From JAGLON01 sp041394985 (lineage in GTDB: Bacteria > Zixibacteria > MSB-5A5 > GN15 > JAAZOE01): a DNA stretch of 64,000 bases. Where the stretch lies: positions 4,154,001 to 4,218,000 of the forward strand of contig JAWLBI010000001.1 of NCBI GenBank assembly GCA_041394985.1, read 5' to 3'. Within the stretch, counting starts at the first letter, position 1. Each line of letters opens with the position of its first letter. Below, in pieces: positions 40,897-49,651 of the stretch. The notes below the pieces were generated by a model. The model was not told the origin of the DNA. It saw only the letters and a program-made list of their open reading frames with translations, and searched no databases. The translations under genes were made by a program, and so were the position numbers.

Positions 40897-41280
40897 TTAC
40901 TTGCGTACATGGCGAACCAGGTCGCGAATCGAGATTATGCCGACCAGTTTTTTATCTCCGCCGGTAATAGGAATATGGCGGATGTGTTTTTCCAGCATTA
41001 TGCCGACGATTTTATCGAGATCGTCATCGGGGGATCCCAGAATCAGATTTTTCGTCATATTGTCTCCGACGAGCATATCCATCATATCGCCTCGGAAACG
41101 ATAGGCAAGATTGAAAATATCATGTTCGGTAATAATGCCGGTCGGCGTATCGGTATCATCGACCACGACCAGAGAACCGATTTTATTGTCGATGAGCAGT
41201 CGCATCGCATCTTGTAAATGCTTTTCGGCGTGAATCGTCACTGGCTTCGGCTTCTTTTCGAGTAATTCTTTGACTTTCAT
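40897..41280 (-). CDS. CBS-domain pair protein
   Basis: 127 residues forming two CBS motifs and little else. The first is MRLLIDNKIGSLVVVDDTDT, then GIITEHDIFNLAYRF. The second is MTKNLILGSPDDDLDKIVGI, then HIRHIPITGGDKKLVGIISI and RDLVRHV. Such stand-alone Bateman modules bind adenine nucleotides and regulate partner proteins. No partner can be named; it is convergent with the kinase/CheV pair. AGAGGATG lies near the ATG. Confidence 0.9.
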   Translation of the reverse strand: MKVKELLEKKPKPVTIHAEKHLQDAMRLLIDNKIGSLVVVDDTDTPTGIITEHDIFNLAYRFRGDMMDMLVGDNMTKNLILGSPDDDLDKIVGIMLEKHIRHIPITGGDKKLVGIISIRDLVRHVRK

Positions 41281-41422
41281 AGTCGGTACATCCTCTGTTA
41301 ATGCTTGTATAATAAGTTATTAGAATATTGGAGTATAACACTTTTTCCATCCGGGCGCAAATTATATGGTGTGCGTTTTGAGTGTGATGCGAAGTTTCAG
41401 ATGTTAATTCCAACCACCCCCC

Positions 41423-42761
41423 TGTTCAAACCAGACATGGGTAACAGATTAAACCGGTCACATGGGTAACAGTATCTTGGTAGTTATTTTGTTATTTGTT
41501 ACGTTCATATCGCTTCTTTGTTTTCCTAAGATGAATGATTTTACATTCGGCAACATCAAGCTGTGCCAGGCGGATAGGCCCGAAGTAAATATCCAGGCGT
41601 TGTTCCGTCACCTGCCGCAGTCCGATTGTCTGTCCGGCCAGAATTTCAGTCAGGTAAAGATGTTTTCCCTTCCATTTGATATCTCCCTGATGATGTACCT
41701 TTCGAGTCACCATATCATCGGGGTAGCCCATCTCCGGCAGAATCTCGGGATAGGGTCGCGGTGAGCTTTGATACAATTCAGCCGGGAACCGCTGGTCGAT
41801 GGATTCATGTGGCCGTTCGTGATTAAACTCATAACAGAATTGATCGAAGACTGCCTGTTGACGCTCCCACGTTGATTGCGGCGGTTTACACGTGTCGTGT
41901 TTCAATGTCCGATGCATACGCTCATGTCGCGGGTTCTGCTGCGGTTTCCCCGGCATAATCCGTTCCGGAATAATGCCTAAGCGAATCCACCATACCGATA
42001 ACCGAGACAATCCGCCAACGGCTGTCGTCGCGAACGGTGCTCCATTGTCGGTCCGAATTGCTACCGGCACCCCAAACTCACGAAAGGCATGCTCAAAAAC
42101 GGGCTGCATGGAGTGGTGAGTCGCCGGACGAACCAATTGGCACCGCAGGATATAGCGGCTGTAGTTGTCGGTTATCGTCAGGGGATCACAGCGGTCACCG
42201 TTCCGGGTCAAAAACCATCCCTTTAAATCGGCGCTCCAGACGGCATTGGGATAATCACACCCGGCCAGCGGATATTCGTATGGAGGGCTCTTCCGACGCC
42301 GCTTCCGAGGAACAACCAGCCCATGTCGTTTTAAGATAGCGCCTATCGTACTGACGGCCGGCCAGGCAATAGCCGGGTCGGTCAGTTCCAAAATGCGGCG
42401 CACTTTCTTCGGTCCTTTCTTGACCAAACCGCTTCGAGCCGCTGCCAAAATTGCGGCCTCTATCTCCGGCGGTGTCTTACGTGCCTGATGATATGGTGCC
42501 CGAGAACGCTCATTGAGACCTTCCGCTCCTTCGCTCCTGTAGCGATTGAGCCATTTGTATCCGGTTTTGCGGCTGATGCCAAAATGCAGGCAAAGAGTAG
42601 TCATTGTATACACTTCTTCCAGATACATGCCAATAAATTTAATCCGTTCGTCCATTGGTCTACAGTCCATCCACGGCATAATCTCTCCTCTCATGATTAT
42701 GCCATCTAAAACTGTTACCTATGTCTCCGGTTCAAACTGTTACCTATGTGACCGGTTTGTA
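41423..42761 (-). mobile_element. IS481-type insertion sequence, intact (about 1339 bp)
   Basis: The ends are fixed by three observations. The 198-bp copy at 19965 starts at the same base. The two ends carry 16-bp stretches from the terminus to a shared CAT. CCCCCC is present on both sides (41417-41422 and 42762-42767), consistent with a 6-bp target duplication. Each end has two copies of ACATRGGTAACAG 25 bp apart (41435 and 41460; reversed at 42712 and 42737), symmetrical about the element and probably transposase binding sites. Confidence 0.88.
41492..42679 (-). CDS. IS481-family transposase
   Basis: 395 residues from the ATG at 42679 (GAGGAGAG upstream). The N-terminal helix-turn-helix (MTTLCLHFGISRKTGYKWLN) and a second helical region are followed by the DDE integrase core. 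The first Asp lies in NAVWSADLKGWFL, the second in VAIRTDNGAPFA, and the Glu in RHERMHRTLKHD. No frameshift or stop is seen, so the element may be active. The plus-strand reading frame near its end (41462-41764) is a shadow. Confidence 0.93.
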   Translation of the reverse strand: MPWMDCRPMDERIKFIGMYLEEVYTMTTLCLHFGISRKTGYKWLNRYRSEGAEGLNERSRAPYHQARKTPPEIEAAILAAARSGLVKKGPKKVRRILELTDPAIAWPAVSTIGAILKRHGLVVPRKRRRKSPPYEYPLAGCDYPNAVWSADLKGWFLTRNGDRCDPLTITDNYSRYILRCQLVRPATHHSMQPVFEHAFREFGVPVAIRTDNGAPFATTAVGGLSRLSVWWIRLGIIPERIMPGKPQQNPRHERMHRTLKHDTCKPPQSTWERQQAVFDQFCYEFNHERPHESIDQRFPAELYQSSPRPYPEILPEMGYPDDMVTRKVHHQGDIKWKGKHLYLTEILAGQTIGLRQVTEQRLDIYFGPIRLAQLDVAECKIIHLRKTKKRYERNK

Positions 42762-42844
42762 CCCCCCACCCCCCTCCTTGGTAAGGAGGGGGAGCAAGCC
42801 GTATGAGCAACCCCGGTTGTGGTGAGAAATATTACAGTGGTGTC

Positions 42845-42873
42845 TTGACGCGGAGTACGGCAATTGCTATGTT
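42845..42873 (+). promoter_or_regulatory. Promoter implying a leaderless sirtuin transcript
   Basis: TTGACG, a 17-bp spacer and TATGTT end five bases before the ATG at 42879. No ribosome site is visible. Confidence 0.45.
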
Positions 42874-42878
42874 GAAAT

Positions 42879-43613
42879 ATGGCAGACATTCCCAAAGAAG
42901 TTATCGAGCGCCTGAGGCGCGCGCGGCGGGTGGCCGTTTCCACCGGGGCCGGGGTATCGGCCGAATCGGGTGTGCCGACATTTCGCGGCGAAAACGGGAT
43001 ATGGAAAAAGATGAATCCGGAAGAGCTGGCATCAGTCAACGGCTTTATGTCAAATCCCGACCTCGTCTGGGAGTGGTATCAGCATCGGCGGACGATCATG
43101 AGCGAGGTGCAGCCGAATCCGGGGCATTTGGCGATTGCTGCGTTTCAAAAGCTGTTCGATGAGTTTACGCTTATCACACAGAATGTCGACGGATTGCATG
43201 CGCGGGCCGGGTCGAAGGATATCATCGAGCTGCACGGCAACATCACCCGCAATAAATGCTTCACCTGCAATGCACCTTATGATGACGAGATCGATCTCGA
43301 TGCGGAGTTACCTCATTGCTCATGCGGCGGGATGATTCGGCCGGATGTAGTGTGGTTCGGCGAAATGCTGCCGGAACAGGCGATTCGCGGGGCCATGCGG
43401 GCGGCCGAAACGGCCGAGGTGTTTTTCTCGGTCGGGACATCGGCGCTGGTTCAGCCTGCGGCATCGCTGCCGTATATTGCGAGGCAGAACGGCAGTTTCA
43501 TCATTGAGGTCAATCTCGAGCCCACTCCCCTGACTTCGTTTGCCGATGTGTTCCTGCAGGGGAAATCGGGCGAGGTGTTGCCGGTTATCGTCGAGCAGCT
43601 GTCTCAGAAATAA
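42879..43613 (+). CDS. cobB: NAD-dependent protein deacylase, sirtuin family
   Basis: 244 residues. NAD-binding VAVSTGAGVSAESGVPTFRG, ITQNVDGLHARAG, and the catalytic His in IELHGNITRNK are followed by four zinc cysteines (CFTC and HCSCGG) and PDVVWFGEMLP. WYQHRR near residue 67 has the Tyr-x-x-Arg pair of class III sirtuins (SIRT5, CobB), which favours removal of succinyl or malonyl groups. This specificity is inferred. Cytosolic. Confidence 0.93.
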   Translation: MADIPKEVIERLRRARRVAVSTGAGVSAESGVPTFRGENGIWKKMNPEELASVNGFMSNPDLVWEWYQHRRTIMSEVQPNPGHLAIAAFQKLFDEFTLITQNVDGLHARAGSKDIIELHGNITRNKCFTCNAPYDDEIDLDAELPHCSCGGMIRPDVVWFGEMLPEQAIRGAMRAAETAEVFFSVGTSALVQPAASLPYIARQNGSFIIEVNLEPTPLTSFADVFLQGKSGEVLPVIVEQLSQK

Positions 43614-43665
43614 TCCCACAAGTTTTGCGTTGCCTTTAGCAGTCAGGCGTTGTTGATTGTACGGT

Positions 43666-44625
43666 ATGCGTACCGGAAAAACATCGTCTAAGCGAGCCGA
43701 AAACAATCGCACGGTAAGTCTGACGACGGCAGATAAGAGACGCCTGCGCGATCGTCTCGTCTCCCCCGATGATCTTTTCGGTATGCAGTCGCATCACAAT
43801 ATCCTTATACATGGCGATATCGCAAATGCTGTCAGGCATCTTGAGAGACACAGTATCGATTTGATGGTACTGGACCCTCCGTATAACCTGACGAAGCGTT
43901 TCAACGGGCGGACATTTTCTAAGACCAGCCGCCAGAATTATTCTCAATGGCTGGAGGGATATCTGCGGATGTTATTGCCGTTGTTGAAGCCCACCGCATC
44001 GGTGTATATTTGCGGCGACTGGCGCAGTTCGGTGTCGATTTATGATGTGGCGTCGGAGCATCTTATCGTGCGCAATCGCATTACCTGGGAGCGGGAAAAG
44101 GGTCGCGGCGCAAAGGCGAATTGGAAAAACGCCAGCGAAGATATCTGGTTCTGTACGGTGTCCGATTCATACACGTTCAATCTCGACGCGGTGAAGCTGC
44201 GGCGCAAGGTATTGGCTCCGTACCGAGGCGGCGATGGTTCGCCGAAGGATTGGTTCGAGGCCGACGGCGGGAGTTTCCGTGATACCGCACCGTCCAATAT
44301 CTGGACCGATATCACGATTCCCTTCTGGTCGATGCCTGAAAATACTGATCATCCGACGCAAAAGAGCGAAAAGCTGATTGCCAAACTGATTCTGGCGTCG
44401 AGCAAACCCGAAGATGTCGTCTTCGATCCATTTGCCGGGAGCGGCACATCGGCAGTGACAGCCAAAAAGCTGGGGCGCACATACATAGCCGTGGAAATCG
44501 ACGAAGAATATTGTCTGCTGGCAGCTCGGCGGCTGGAATTGGCCGAATCGGAGCAATCGGTGCAGGGACTCGTCGACGGCGTGTTCTGGGAGCGCAACAC
44601 GCACCGCCTGCAAAAAAAGTCATAA
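43666..44625 (+). CDS. Orphan site-specific DNA methyltransferase (N6-A or N4-C)
   Basis: About 319 residues. The catalytic motif IV LDPPYNLTKRFNG lies near residue 70, before the AdoMet motif FDPFAGSGTSAVTAKKLGR near residue 255, which is the beta-class order. The segments WEREKGRGAKANWKNASEDI and NTDHPTQKSEKLIAKLI are typical of the family. No restriction endonuclease or specificity subunit is adjacent, so it is probably an orphan regulatory methylase. The ATG at 43666 is preferred over a TTG nine bases upstream; neither has a good ribosome site. Confidence 0.88.
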   Translation: MRTGKTSSKRAENNRTVSLTTADKRRLRDRLVSPDDLFGMQSHHNILIHGDIANAVRHLERHSIDLMVLDPPYNLTKRFNGRTFSKTSRQNYSQWLEGYLRMLLPLLKPTASVYICGDWRSSVSIYDVASEHLIVRNRITWEREKGRGAKANWKNASEDIWFCTVSDSYTFNLDAVKLRRKVLAPYRGGDGSPKDWFEADGGSFRDTAPSNIWTDITIPFWSMPENTDHPTQKSEKLIAKLILASSKPEDVVFDPFAGSGTSAVTAKKLGRTYIAVEIDEEYCLLAARRLELAESEQSVQGLVDGVFWERNTHRLQKKS

Positions 44626-44717
44626 CCGCATAAACAATTCCGTATCACTTGACTCCCGGGCAGAATCGGGTTACTATCACGACGTTGGATATTAATGCAC
44701 GCAAAGGAGTTTCTGCA

Positions 44718-46526
44718 ATGAGTACAGATACGATCAGTATGCGCTGGGATCTGGAATCCGTATTTCCCGGCGGATCATCGTCGCCGCAGTATACCGAGTT
44801 CCGAAAGGCGATTGCCTCAGATTTGGCCAAGGCCGAACAGACATTTGCCGAGCTTCCGGAAAAACTCGATGCCAATACAGTCGATACCTGGGCCGATTTT
44901 CTTTGTTCCATACAGAGTATTGTCGAGCGAATCAGTCATGCTATCAGTTTTGCCGGGTGTCTTGGCGCGCAAGATGTCGCTGATGAGCAGGCACAGGTGA
45001 TCGAGGATGAAGTCACGGGCATGTCGGCCGACTGGCAGAAGATTGTCACCGGTATCGAGGAGCGGGCGGTTGCTTTTGATGATGCCGCCTGGAAAAACCT
45101 GATGGCTCATGACAAGGTCAAGGGCGCCGCATTTTATTGGAATGAGACTCGAAATCAGGCTCGTCTGAAAATGGATCCGACTCGCGAGCGGTTGGTGCTC
45201 GAATTGTCCGTGAACGGATATCACGGCTGGAATCGGCTGTATTCAAAGTTGGCCGGAGATTTGAAAGCTGAATTCGAAGAGGATGGCAAAAAGACGATGC
45301 TCTCGATGGGGCAGTTGGCCACCAAGATGGCCTCGCCGGATAGAGGTCTGCGGAAGCAGGCGTTCGAGAAACTCGAACAGGCCTGGGGTGGGGTCGACGG
45401 TATCGCGTCGATGGTACTCAATTCGCAGGCCGGATATCGCCTCAGTTTATATAAGAATCGCAACTGGCAGTCGCCTGTGTTCGAGCCCCTGTTATTGGGG
45501 CGGGTAAAACAGGAGACCCTCGATGCTATGTGGTCGGCAGTGGCGCGCGGCGGCAAAGCGATGAAGAAGTATGTCGATGCCAAAAAGAAATTACTTGGGA
45601 TAGATAATTTTCGCTGGTACGATCAGTTCGCTCCGGTCGGCGAGGCGACCAAAACGTACTCCTATTCCGAGGCGTGCGACTTTGTCGTCAAGCATCTCAG
45701 TTCGTTCTCGGATGAGATGGGGAAATTTGCTCGTAATGCTATCGATAAGCGCTGGATCGAGGCGGAAAACAGGCCGGGTAAGCGGGCCGGCGGATTCTGC
45801 ACCGGGTTGGATGTGATCAAGGAATCGCGGATATTCATGACGTTTTCTGGCAACTATGATGAAATGATGACGCTGGCGCATGAGCTGGGTCATGCCTATC
45901 ACAGTCATGTTCTCAAGAATCATGATTTCCTGGCTCGCGAGTATCCGATGAATCTGGCCGAGACAGCGTCGACGTTTAATGAATTACTGGTAACCGATGC
46001 GGCCCTGGCCGAGACGACCGACGATGCGGAAAAGCCGGTACTGCTGGAACAGAAGATTCAGCAGGGTTTTACGATGTTCTGCAACATCTATGCACGGTAT
46101 TTGTTCGATATCGCTTTCTATACCGAGCGCAAAGGCGGTACGGTATCGAAGGATCGTTTGAACGAATTGATGACCGAGGCGCAGAAACAGGCATTCGGAG
46201 GAATCCTTGCCGACGACGGGTATCACAAGCTGTTCTGGGCGTCCAAGTTGCACTTCTTCGAGACCGAGATGCCGTTTTATAATTTTCCGTATACGTTCGG
46301 ATTCCTGTTCGCGGGCGGCATCTATGATCGGGCGCAGAAGGAAGGCGCGGGTTTCCACAAGGCCTATCGGGCGCTTTTGGCCGATACCGGATCGATGACG
46401 ACTGAGGATGTTGCGAGGAACCATCTGGGTATTGATTTGACGAAAGATGATTTCTGGAATGCGGCGGTCGAGCGAGTGTTGTCGGATATTGATCCGTTTA
46501 CGAAACTCGCAGCCAAGATCGGCTAA
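44718..46526 (+). CDS. pepF: M3-family oligoendopeptidase F
   Basis: 602 residues from the ATG at 44718, which has AAGGAG eight bases upstream. It is a zinc metallopeptidase of the thimet oligopeptidase family. The HExxH motif is LAHELGHAYHSHVL near residue 388, with the downstream Glu in NLAETASTFNELLV. The N-terminal WDLESVFPGGSSSPQYTEFR is typical of PepF. It degrades short peptides in the cytosol. A perfect 10-bp hairpin (46555-46581) follows but lacks a T run in this direction. Confidence 0.93.
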   Translation: MSTDTISMRWDLESVFPGGSSSPQYTEFRKAIASDLAKAEQTFAELPEKLDANTVDTWADFLCSIQSIVERISHAISFAGCLGAQDVADEQAQVIEDEVTGMSADWQKIVTGIEERAVAFDDAAWKNLMAHDKVKGAAFYWNETRNQARLKMDPTRERLVLELSVNGYHGWNRLYSKLAGDLKAEFEEDGKKTMLSMGQLATKMASPDRGLRKQAFEKLEQAWGGVDGIASMVLNSQAGYRLSLYKNRNWQSPVFEPLLLGRVKQETLDAMWSAVARGGKAMKKYVDAKKKLLGIDNFRWYDQFAPVGEATKTYSYSEACDFVVKHLSSFSDEMGKFARNAIDKRWIEAENRPGKRAGGFCTGLDVIKESRIFMTFSGNYDEMMTLAHELGHAYHSHVLKNHDFLAREYPMNLAETASTFNELLVTDAALAETTDDAEKPVLLEQKIQQGFTMFCNIYARYLFDIAFYTERKGGTVSKDRLNELMTEAQKQAFGGILADDGYHKLFWASKLHFFETEMPFYNFPYTFGFLFAGGIYDRAQKEGAGFHKAYRALLADTGSMTTEDVARNHLGIDLTKDDFWNAAVERVLSDIDPFTKLAAKIG

Positions 46527-46554
46527 TACGACGTAACGAATAGTCGGACAATGC

Positions 46555-46581
46555 GTTGCCCCGCTCGCACGGCGGGGCAAC
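46555..46581. other. Perfect hairpin GTTGCCCCGC/GCGGGGCAAC
   Basis: A 10-bp perfect stem directly after pepF. The following A run would make a terminator only for reverse-strand transcription, which has no gene here, so it may be a repeat or an RNA-stabilising hairpin. Confidence 0.5.
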
Positions 46582-46609
46582 AAAAAAGGTTGGGCGGGCT
46601 AAAAACGCC

Positions 46610-46638
46610 TTGACCCCTCATTGTCTTGACGCTATATT
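46610..46638 (+). promoter_or_regulatory. Promoter of the CDP-alcohol transferase/kinase pair
   Basis: TTGACC, a 17-bp spacer and TATATT, about 39 bp before the TTG start at 46677. Confidence 0.55.
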
Positions 46639-46676
46639 GCGGCGCCTAAAATAACTGGGAATTGATAGGGTAAAGA

Positions 46677-47273
46677 TTGCATCACAGCCGTAGACAATTT
46701 TATGAAGAGACATCAACGCATTTAGGCGTTTATGCTCGCAAACTTGGATTAACGCCTAACTTCTTCACGGCCATCTCGCTGTTGTGCGCTATCGCGTCCG
46801 GCTATTTCTTCTGGAAGGGGCAAATCTGGTACGGCGTCATCATGATTTTGGCGACGTCACTGACGGATATGCTCGATGGCGCAACGGCTCGTGCCGGCAA
46901 AATGAGCACGGTATTCGGCGGCATATTAGACCATGTCTCCGACCGATACGGCGAATTTTTTATTTTGCTGGGTATCGGTATTTCCGATGCGGTGCACTCG
47001 GGCTGGGCGATATTCGCTTTGTTCGGAATGTTGATTGCGTCGTACACCCGGGCGGCGGCCGAATCGATCGGAAATCTTCCGACCTGCGCGGTCGGGATGA
47101 TGGGCCGATTGGAGAAGTTTATCCTTATCATGTTAGGCTCGATATTGGAATACTATTTCCCGGGCCATCATATTTTAACCATTGCCCTGATAATCGTCGG
47201 TGCGACATCGGTAATCACATCGGTTCAGCGGTTGTTGTTCGCCAAAAAGGAACTTAAGGGCAGACAGAGCTAA
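46677..47273 (+). CDS. CDP-alcohol phosphatidyltransferase
   Basis: 198 residues with several membrane segments. The family motif is complete: DGATARAGKMSTVFGGILDH, then VSDRYGEFF near residue 65, with all four conserved Asp residues. The start is TTG, since no in-frame ATG occurs before the conserved NFFTAISLLCAIASGYFF segment. It differs from pgsA at 24059 and could make a phosphatidylinositol-like lipid. The following kinase gene begins 11 bases after its stop, so a phosphorylated polyol acceptor is conceivable. Confidence 0.83.
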   Translation: MHHSRRQFYEETSTHLGVYARKLGLTPNFFTAISLLCAIASGYFFWKGQIWYGVIMILATSLTDMLDGATARAGKMSTVFGGILDHVSDRYGEFFILLGIGISDAVHSGWAIFALFGMLIASYTRAAAESIGNLPTCAVGMMGRLEKFILIMLGSILEYYFPGHHILTIALIIVGATSVITSVQRLLFAKKELKGRQS

Positions 47274-47284
47274 GAAATTTTCAC

Positions 47285-48211
47285 ATGATCCTTGCACTCG
47301 GTAATCCCGTTTACGATTACATCGAAACGAAGAAGATAAAAACGGAAGGGCGTGTCCTTTCCGGATGTTCCACCAACGCGGCGCTGGCCCTGTCTCGATT
47401 CGGCCGTGCTGTGACGCTGAGTGGAGCAGTCGGGCCGGATTTTGCGGCCAATTTCGACTCGGAATTGAAAAAATACAACATAACTCCGGTGTTGCTTCCC
47501 TCAAAGGAAACCGGCGGGTTTTCGTTGATTTACTATGATGATTTCGGCAATCGCCATCTCGATTTACTCGGGCGGGCGGATACGATCGAGCAGGTGGACG
47601 ATGGCCTGCTCGAGAGCGCCGAGGCGGTTTTGATCGGGCCGATTTTGAAGGAGATTTCCTTCGAATTGATTCGAGACATTCGCAGACGATTTGACGGCCT
47701 GTTGTTCTGTGATCCGCAGGGACTGCTCCGCGGCGCAGGCGATGATGGCCGGATTTATCATAAGAAGCCGGACGGTATTGAAGATATCCTTGGCCTATTT
47801 GATATCGTCAAACCGAATGAGCTCGAGGGAGAGGTTTTGACCGGCATCGATTGCCGAAAGGATCCGTTCGAGGCGGCTCGGATCATAAAAAGCTGGGGCC
47901 CGAAAATCGTCGTCGTGACCTTGGCCGAATTGGGTTCGGTCATTTATGACGGCATTGAATTTATTCAGATTCCACCTCACCCGGTCAATTTATTGGATTC
48001 AACCGGCGCCGGTGATACCTATATGGCGGGATTTACGCATGCCTATTTGAACGGCGAATCACTGAGAAGCTGCGGCACGTACGCGTCGTGCACCTCGTCC
48101 TATATGATTGAGCAGGTTGGACCGGATTTCGTCATGACCGAGGCAGCGGTTCGAGAGCGGCAGAAAACATTACTGGCTCAAACGGAATTCACGATTGAGT
48201 TGAAAAAATAG
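47285..48211 (+). CDS. PfkB-family carbohydrate kinase
   Basis: 308 residues, ribokinase fold. The N-terminal part has the GGxGxN-like CSTNAALALSRFGRAVTLSG. The ATP/anion-hole signature LDSTGAGDTYMAGFTHAYLN lies near residue 238, with the catalytic Asp. The substrate is unknown. It is transcribed with the CDP-alcohol transferase, so it may supply a phosphorylated polyol. It is not close to the other PfkB protein of this window (14984) in its N-terminal region. Confidence 0.85.
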   Translation: MILALGNPVYDYIETKKIKTEGRVLSGCSTNAALALSRFGRAVTLSGAVGPDFAANFDSELKKYNITPVLLPSKETGGFSLIYYDDFGNRHLDLLGRADTIEQVDDGLLESAEAVLIGPILKEISFELIRDIRRRFDGLLFCDPQGLLRGAGDDGRIYHKKPDGIEDILGLFDIVKPNELEGEVLTGIDCRKDPFEAARIIKSWGPKIVVVTLAELGSVIYDGIEFIQIPPHPVNLLDSTGAGDTYMAGFTHAYLNGESLRSCGTYASCTSSYMIEQVGPDFVMTEAAVRERQKTLLAQTEFTIELKK

Positions 48212-48282
48212 ACGTATCAGTTTTACACAGCCCACACGCTCGGGCTCTACGATAACTTTGTAAGTATAAGGAGAATCATACC

Positions 48283-48861
48283 ATGAAAGTTATGATACAA
48301 ATTGACGGAGCGTACCTTGAGAGGATGTTGTCCGAGGAGCACAGTTCCCCGGCCATCGACTATTCCAAACTGGCGACGAAGCTGGTGAATACCGTCATTA
48401 CGACGTCGGAAGCCGACCTGTATTTGATGCGGTCATATTACTATCATGCCCTGCCGTGGATCGGTAAAAATCCCAATGATCAGGAACAGGAAATGTTCAA
48501 GAAGAAACAGGGATTTTTCACCCGGTTGGAGCATCTGCCTCGATTCGATGTCTATCTCGGCCGTACCCAGCGGATCCTCAATGAGGACGGCACCTACACG
48601 TATCAGCAAAAGGGTGTCGATGTTCTGCTGGCGACGCACATGATTTCGATGGCGGCGCGCGGATTGATATCGCACCTGATATTGCTGGCCCCGGACGGCG
48701 ATTATGTTCCGGCAGTCCAGGCCGTCAAGGCGATGGGGGTTGTGGTTCATCTGGCTCACGGACAAAAACCGCAAGCATCGTCGGAGCTGATTAAATCCGC
48801 CGATGAGCGTATCGAATTGACGTCTGACTTTTTAATCGACTGCATGAGGTCGGTGTACTGA
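48283..48861 (+). CDS. NYN/PIN-like domain protein (LabA/DUF88 type)
   Basis: 192 residues. Acidic residues typical of the PIN-like NYN nuclease fold are visible. The first Asp is at MIQIDGAYLERM near residue 7, another lies in QKGVDVLLATHMISMAARG near residue 110, and more in ILLAPDGDYVPAVQAVKAMG near residue 135. Such proteins are predicted ribonucleases, though few are characterised. AAGGAG lies before the ATG. It stands alone between the kinase and FKBP genes. Confidence 0.88.
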   Translation: MKVMIQIDGAYLERMLSEEHSSPAIDYSKLATKLVNTVITTSEADLYLMRSYYYHALPWIGKNPNDQEQEMFKKKQGFFTRLEHLPRFDVYLGRTQRILNEDGTYTYQQKGVDVLLATHMISMAARGLISHLILLAPDGDYVPAVQAVKAMGVVVHLAHGQKPQASSELIKSADERIELTSDFLIDCMRSVY

Positions 48862-48956
48862 TAACAGAGGATTTTGAATATAGACAGCTTTGCAGACGGT
48901 GCCCGACCGAGACATCGTTATTGAGAAGCTCTTAAAACCTCCGAAAGGGAGCATAT

Positions 48957-49484
48957 ATGTTAAGGCAACTACTTTTCACCCTCGTATTAATCTGCGCATT
49001 GTCGCTTCACGTCGGTTGCGCCAACGAACCGGTCGCCAAAGATGGTGATACGGTTAAAGTACATTATACCGGTACTCATGAAGACGGCAGTGAGTTCGAT
49101 TCCTCCCGCGGCGGCGAACCGCTCGAATTCGTATTAGGCAAGCCCGGCATTATCGGCGGATTTCAGGACGCCGTCAGAGGTATGAAGGCCGGCGAAGTCA
49201 AGACCGTGACCTTCCCACCGGAAAATGCGTATGGAATGCCGCGCCCGGAAATGATTCATACTTACCCGCTGTCTGAATTGCCGGATAACATCGAGCCCAA
49301 GGTCGGCGAAAGCCTGACGTTGACGGCTCAGAACGGCCAGATGCTCCAGGTAACGATTACCGAATTGACCGATTCGACGATTACGCTGGACGCCAACCAC
49401 CCGCTGGCAGGCAAGACGCTGACCTTTGAACTGGAACTGGTGGAAATCATTCCCCCGACCGATTCGGCTGCAGAAGGCCAATAG
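48957..49484 (+). CDS. FKBP/SlyD-type peptidyl-prolyl isomerase, lipoprotein
   Basis: 175 residues. A lipoprotein signal ends in LHVGC. The FKBP domain follows with VKVHYTGTHEDGSEFDSSRG, PLEFVLGKPGIIGGFQDAVR, KAGEVKTVTFPPENAYG, and an inserted flap domain (the IF region, DSTITLDANHPLAG) as in SlyD. This suggests a folding helper tethered in the periplasm. SlyD-type proteins are usually cytosolic, so the lipid anchor is notable. A strong terminator follows. Confidence 0.9.
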   Translation: MLRQLLFTLVLICALSLHVGCANEPVAKDGDTVKVHYTGTHEDGSEFDSSRGGEPLEFVLGKPGIIGGFQDAVRGMKAGEVKTVTFPPENAYGMPRPEMIHTYPLSELPDNIEPKVGESLTLTAQNGQMLQVTITELTDSTITLDANHPLAGKTLTFELELVEIIPPTDSAAEGQ

Positions 49485-49501
49485 ACAGTGAGAGACTTGT
49501 A

Positions 49502-49529
49502 AGGGCGGGATTTCCCGCCCTTTTTTTTT
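49502..49529 (+). terminator. Rho-independent terminator of the FKBP gene
   Basis: The 8-bp stem AGGGCGGG/CCCGCCCT is followed by nine T. Confidence 0.9.
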
Positions 49530-49574
49530 GGGCCGGAATCGGGCGTTTTTTCGAAAATCGGGAAAAGAGCCTGC

Positions 49575-49603
49575 TTGACCTTCGCTGCAATTCTATATAT
49601 ACT
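49575..49603 (+). promoter_or_regulatory. Promoter of the P5C dehydrogenase gene
   Basis: TTGACC, a 17-bp spacer and TATACT, giving a leader of about 40 bases with GGAGGA before the ATG. Confidence 0.6.
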
Positions 49604-49651
49604 CCTGTCAACCGAAAAGAGACAATACAAGTACCTGTTTTGGAGGATACA

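Noticed and set aside
42762..42794. CCCCTCCTT/AAGGAGGGG palindrome beside the IS as part of the element
   Set aside because: The symmetrical end motifs place the IS border at 42761, so the palindrome is the target-site neighbourhood.
43666..44625. A restriction-modification system
   Set aside because: The flanking genes are a sirtuin and an oligopeptidase, with no nuclease.
49502..49529. The GC-rich inverted repeats after genes as mobile palindromes
   Set aside because: Those followed by T runs directly after stop codons behave as ordinary terminators; only hairpins with matching copies elsewhere are counted as repeats.
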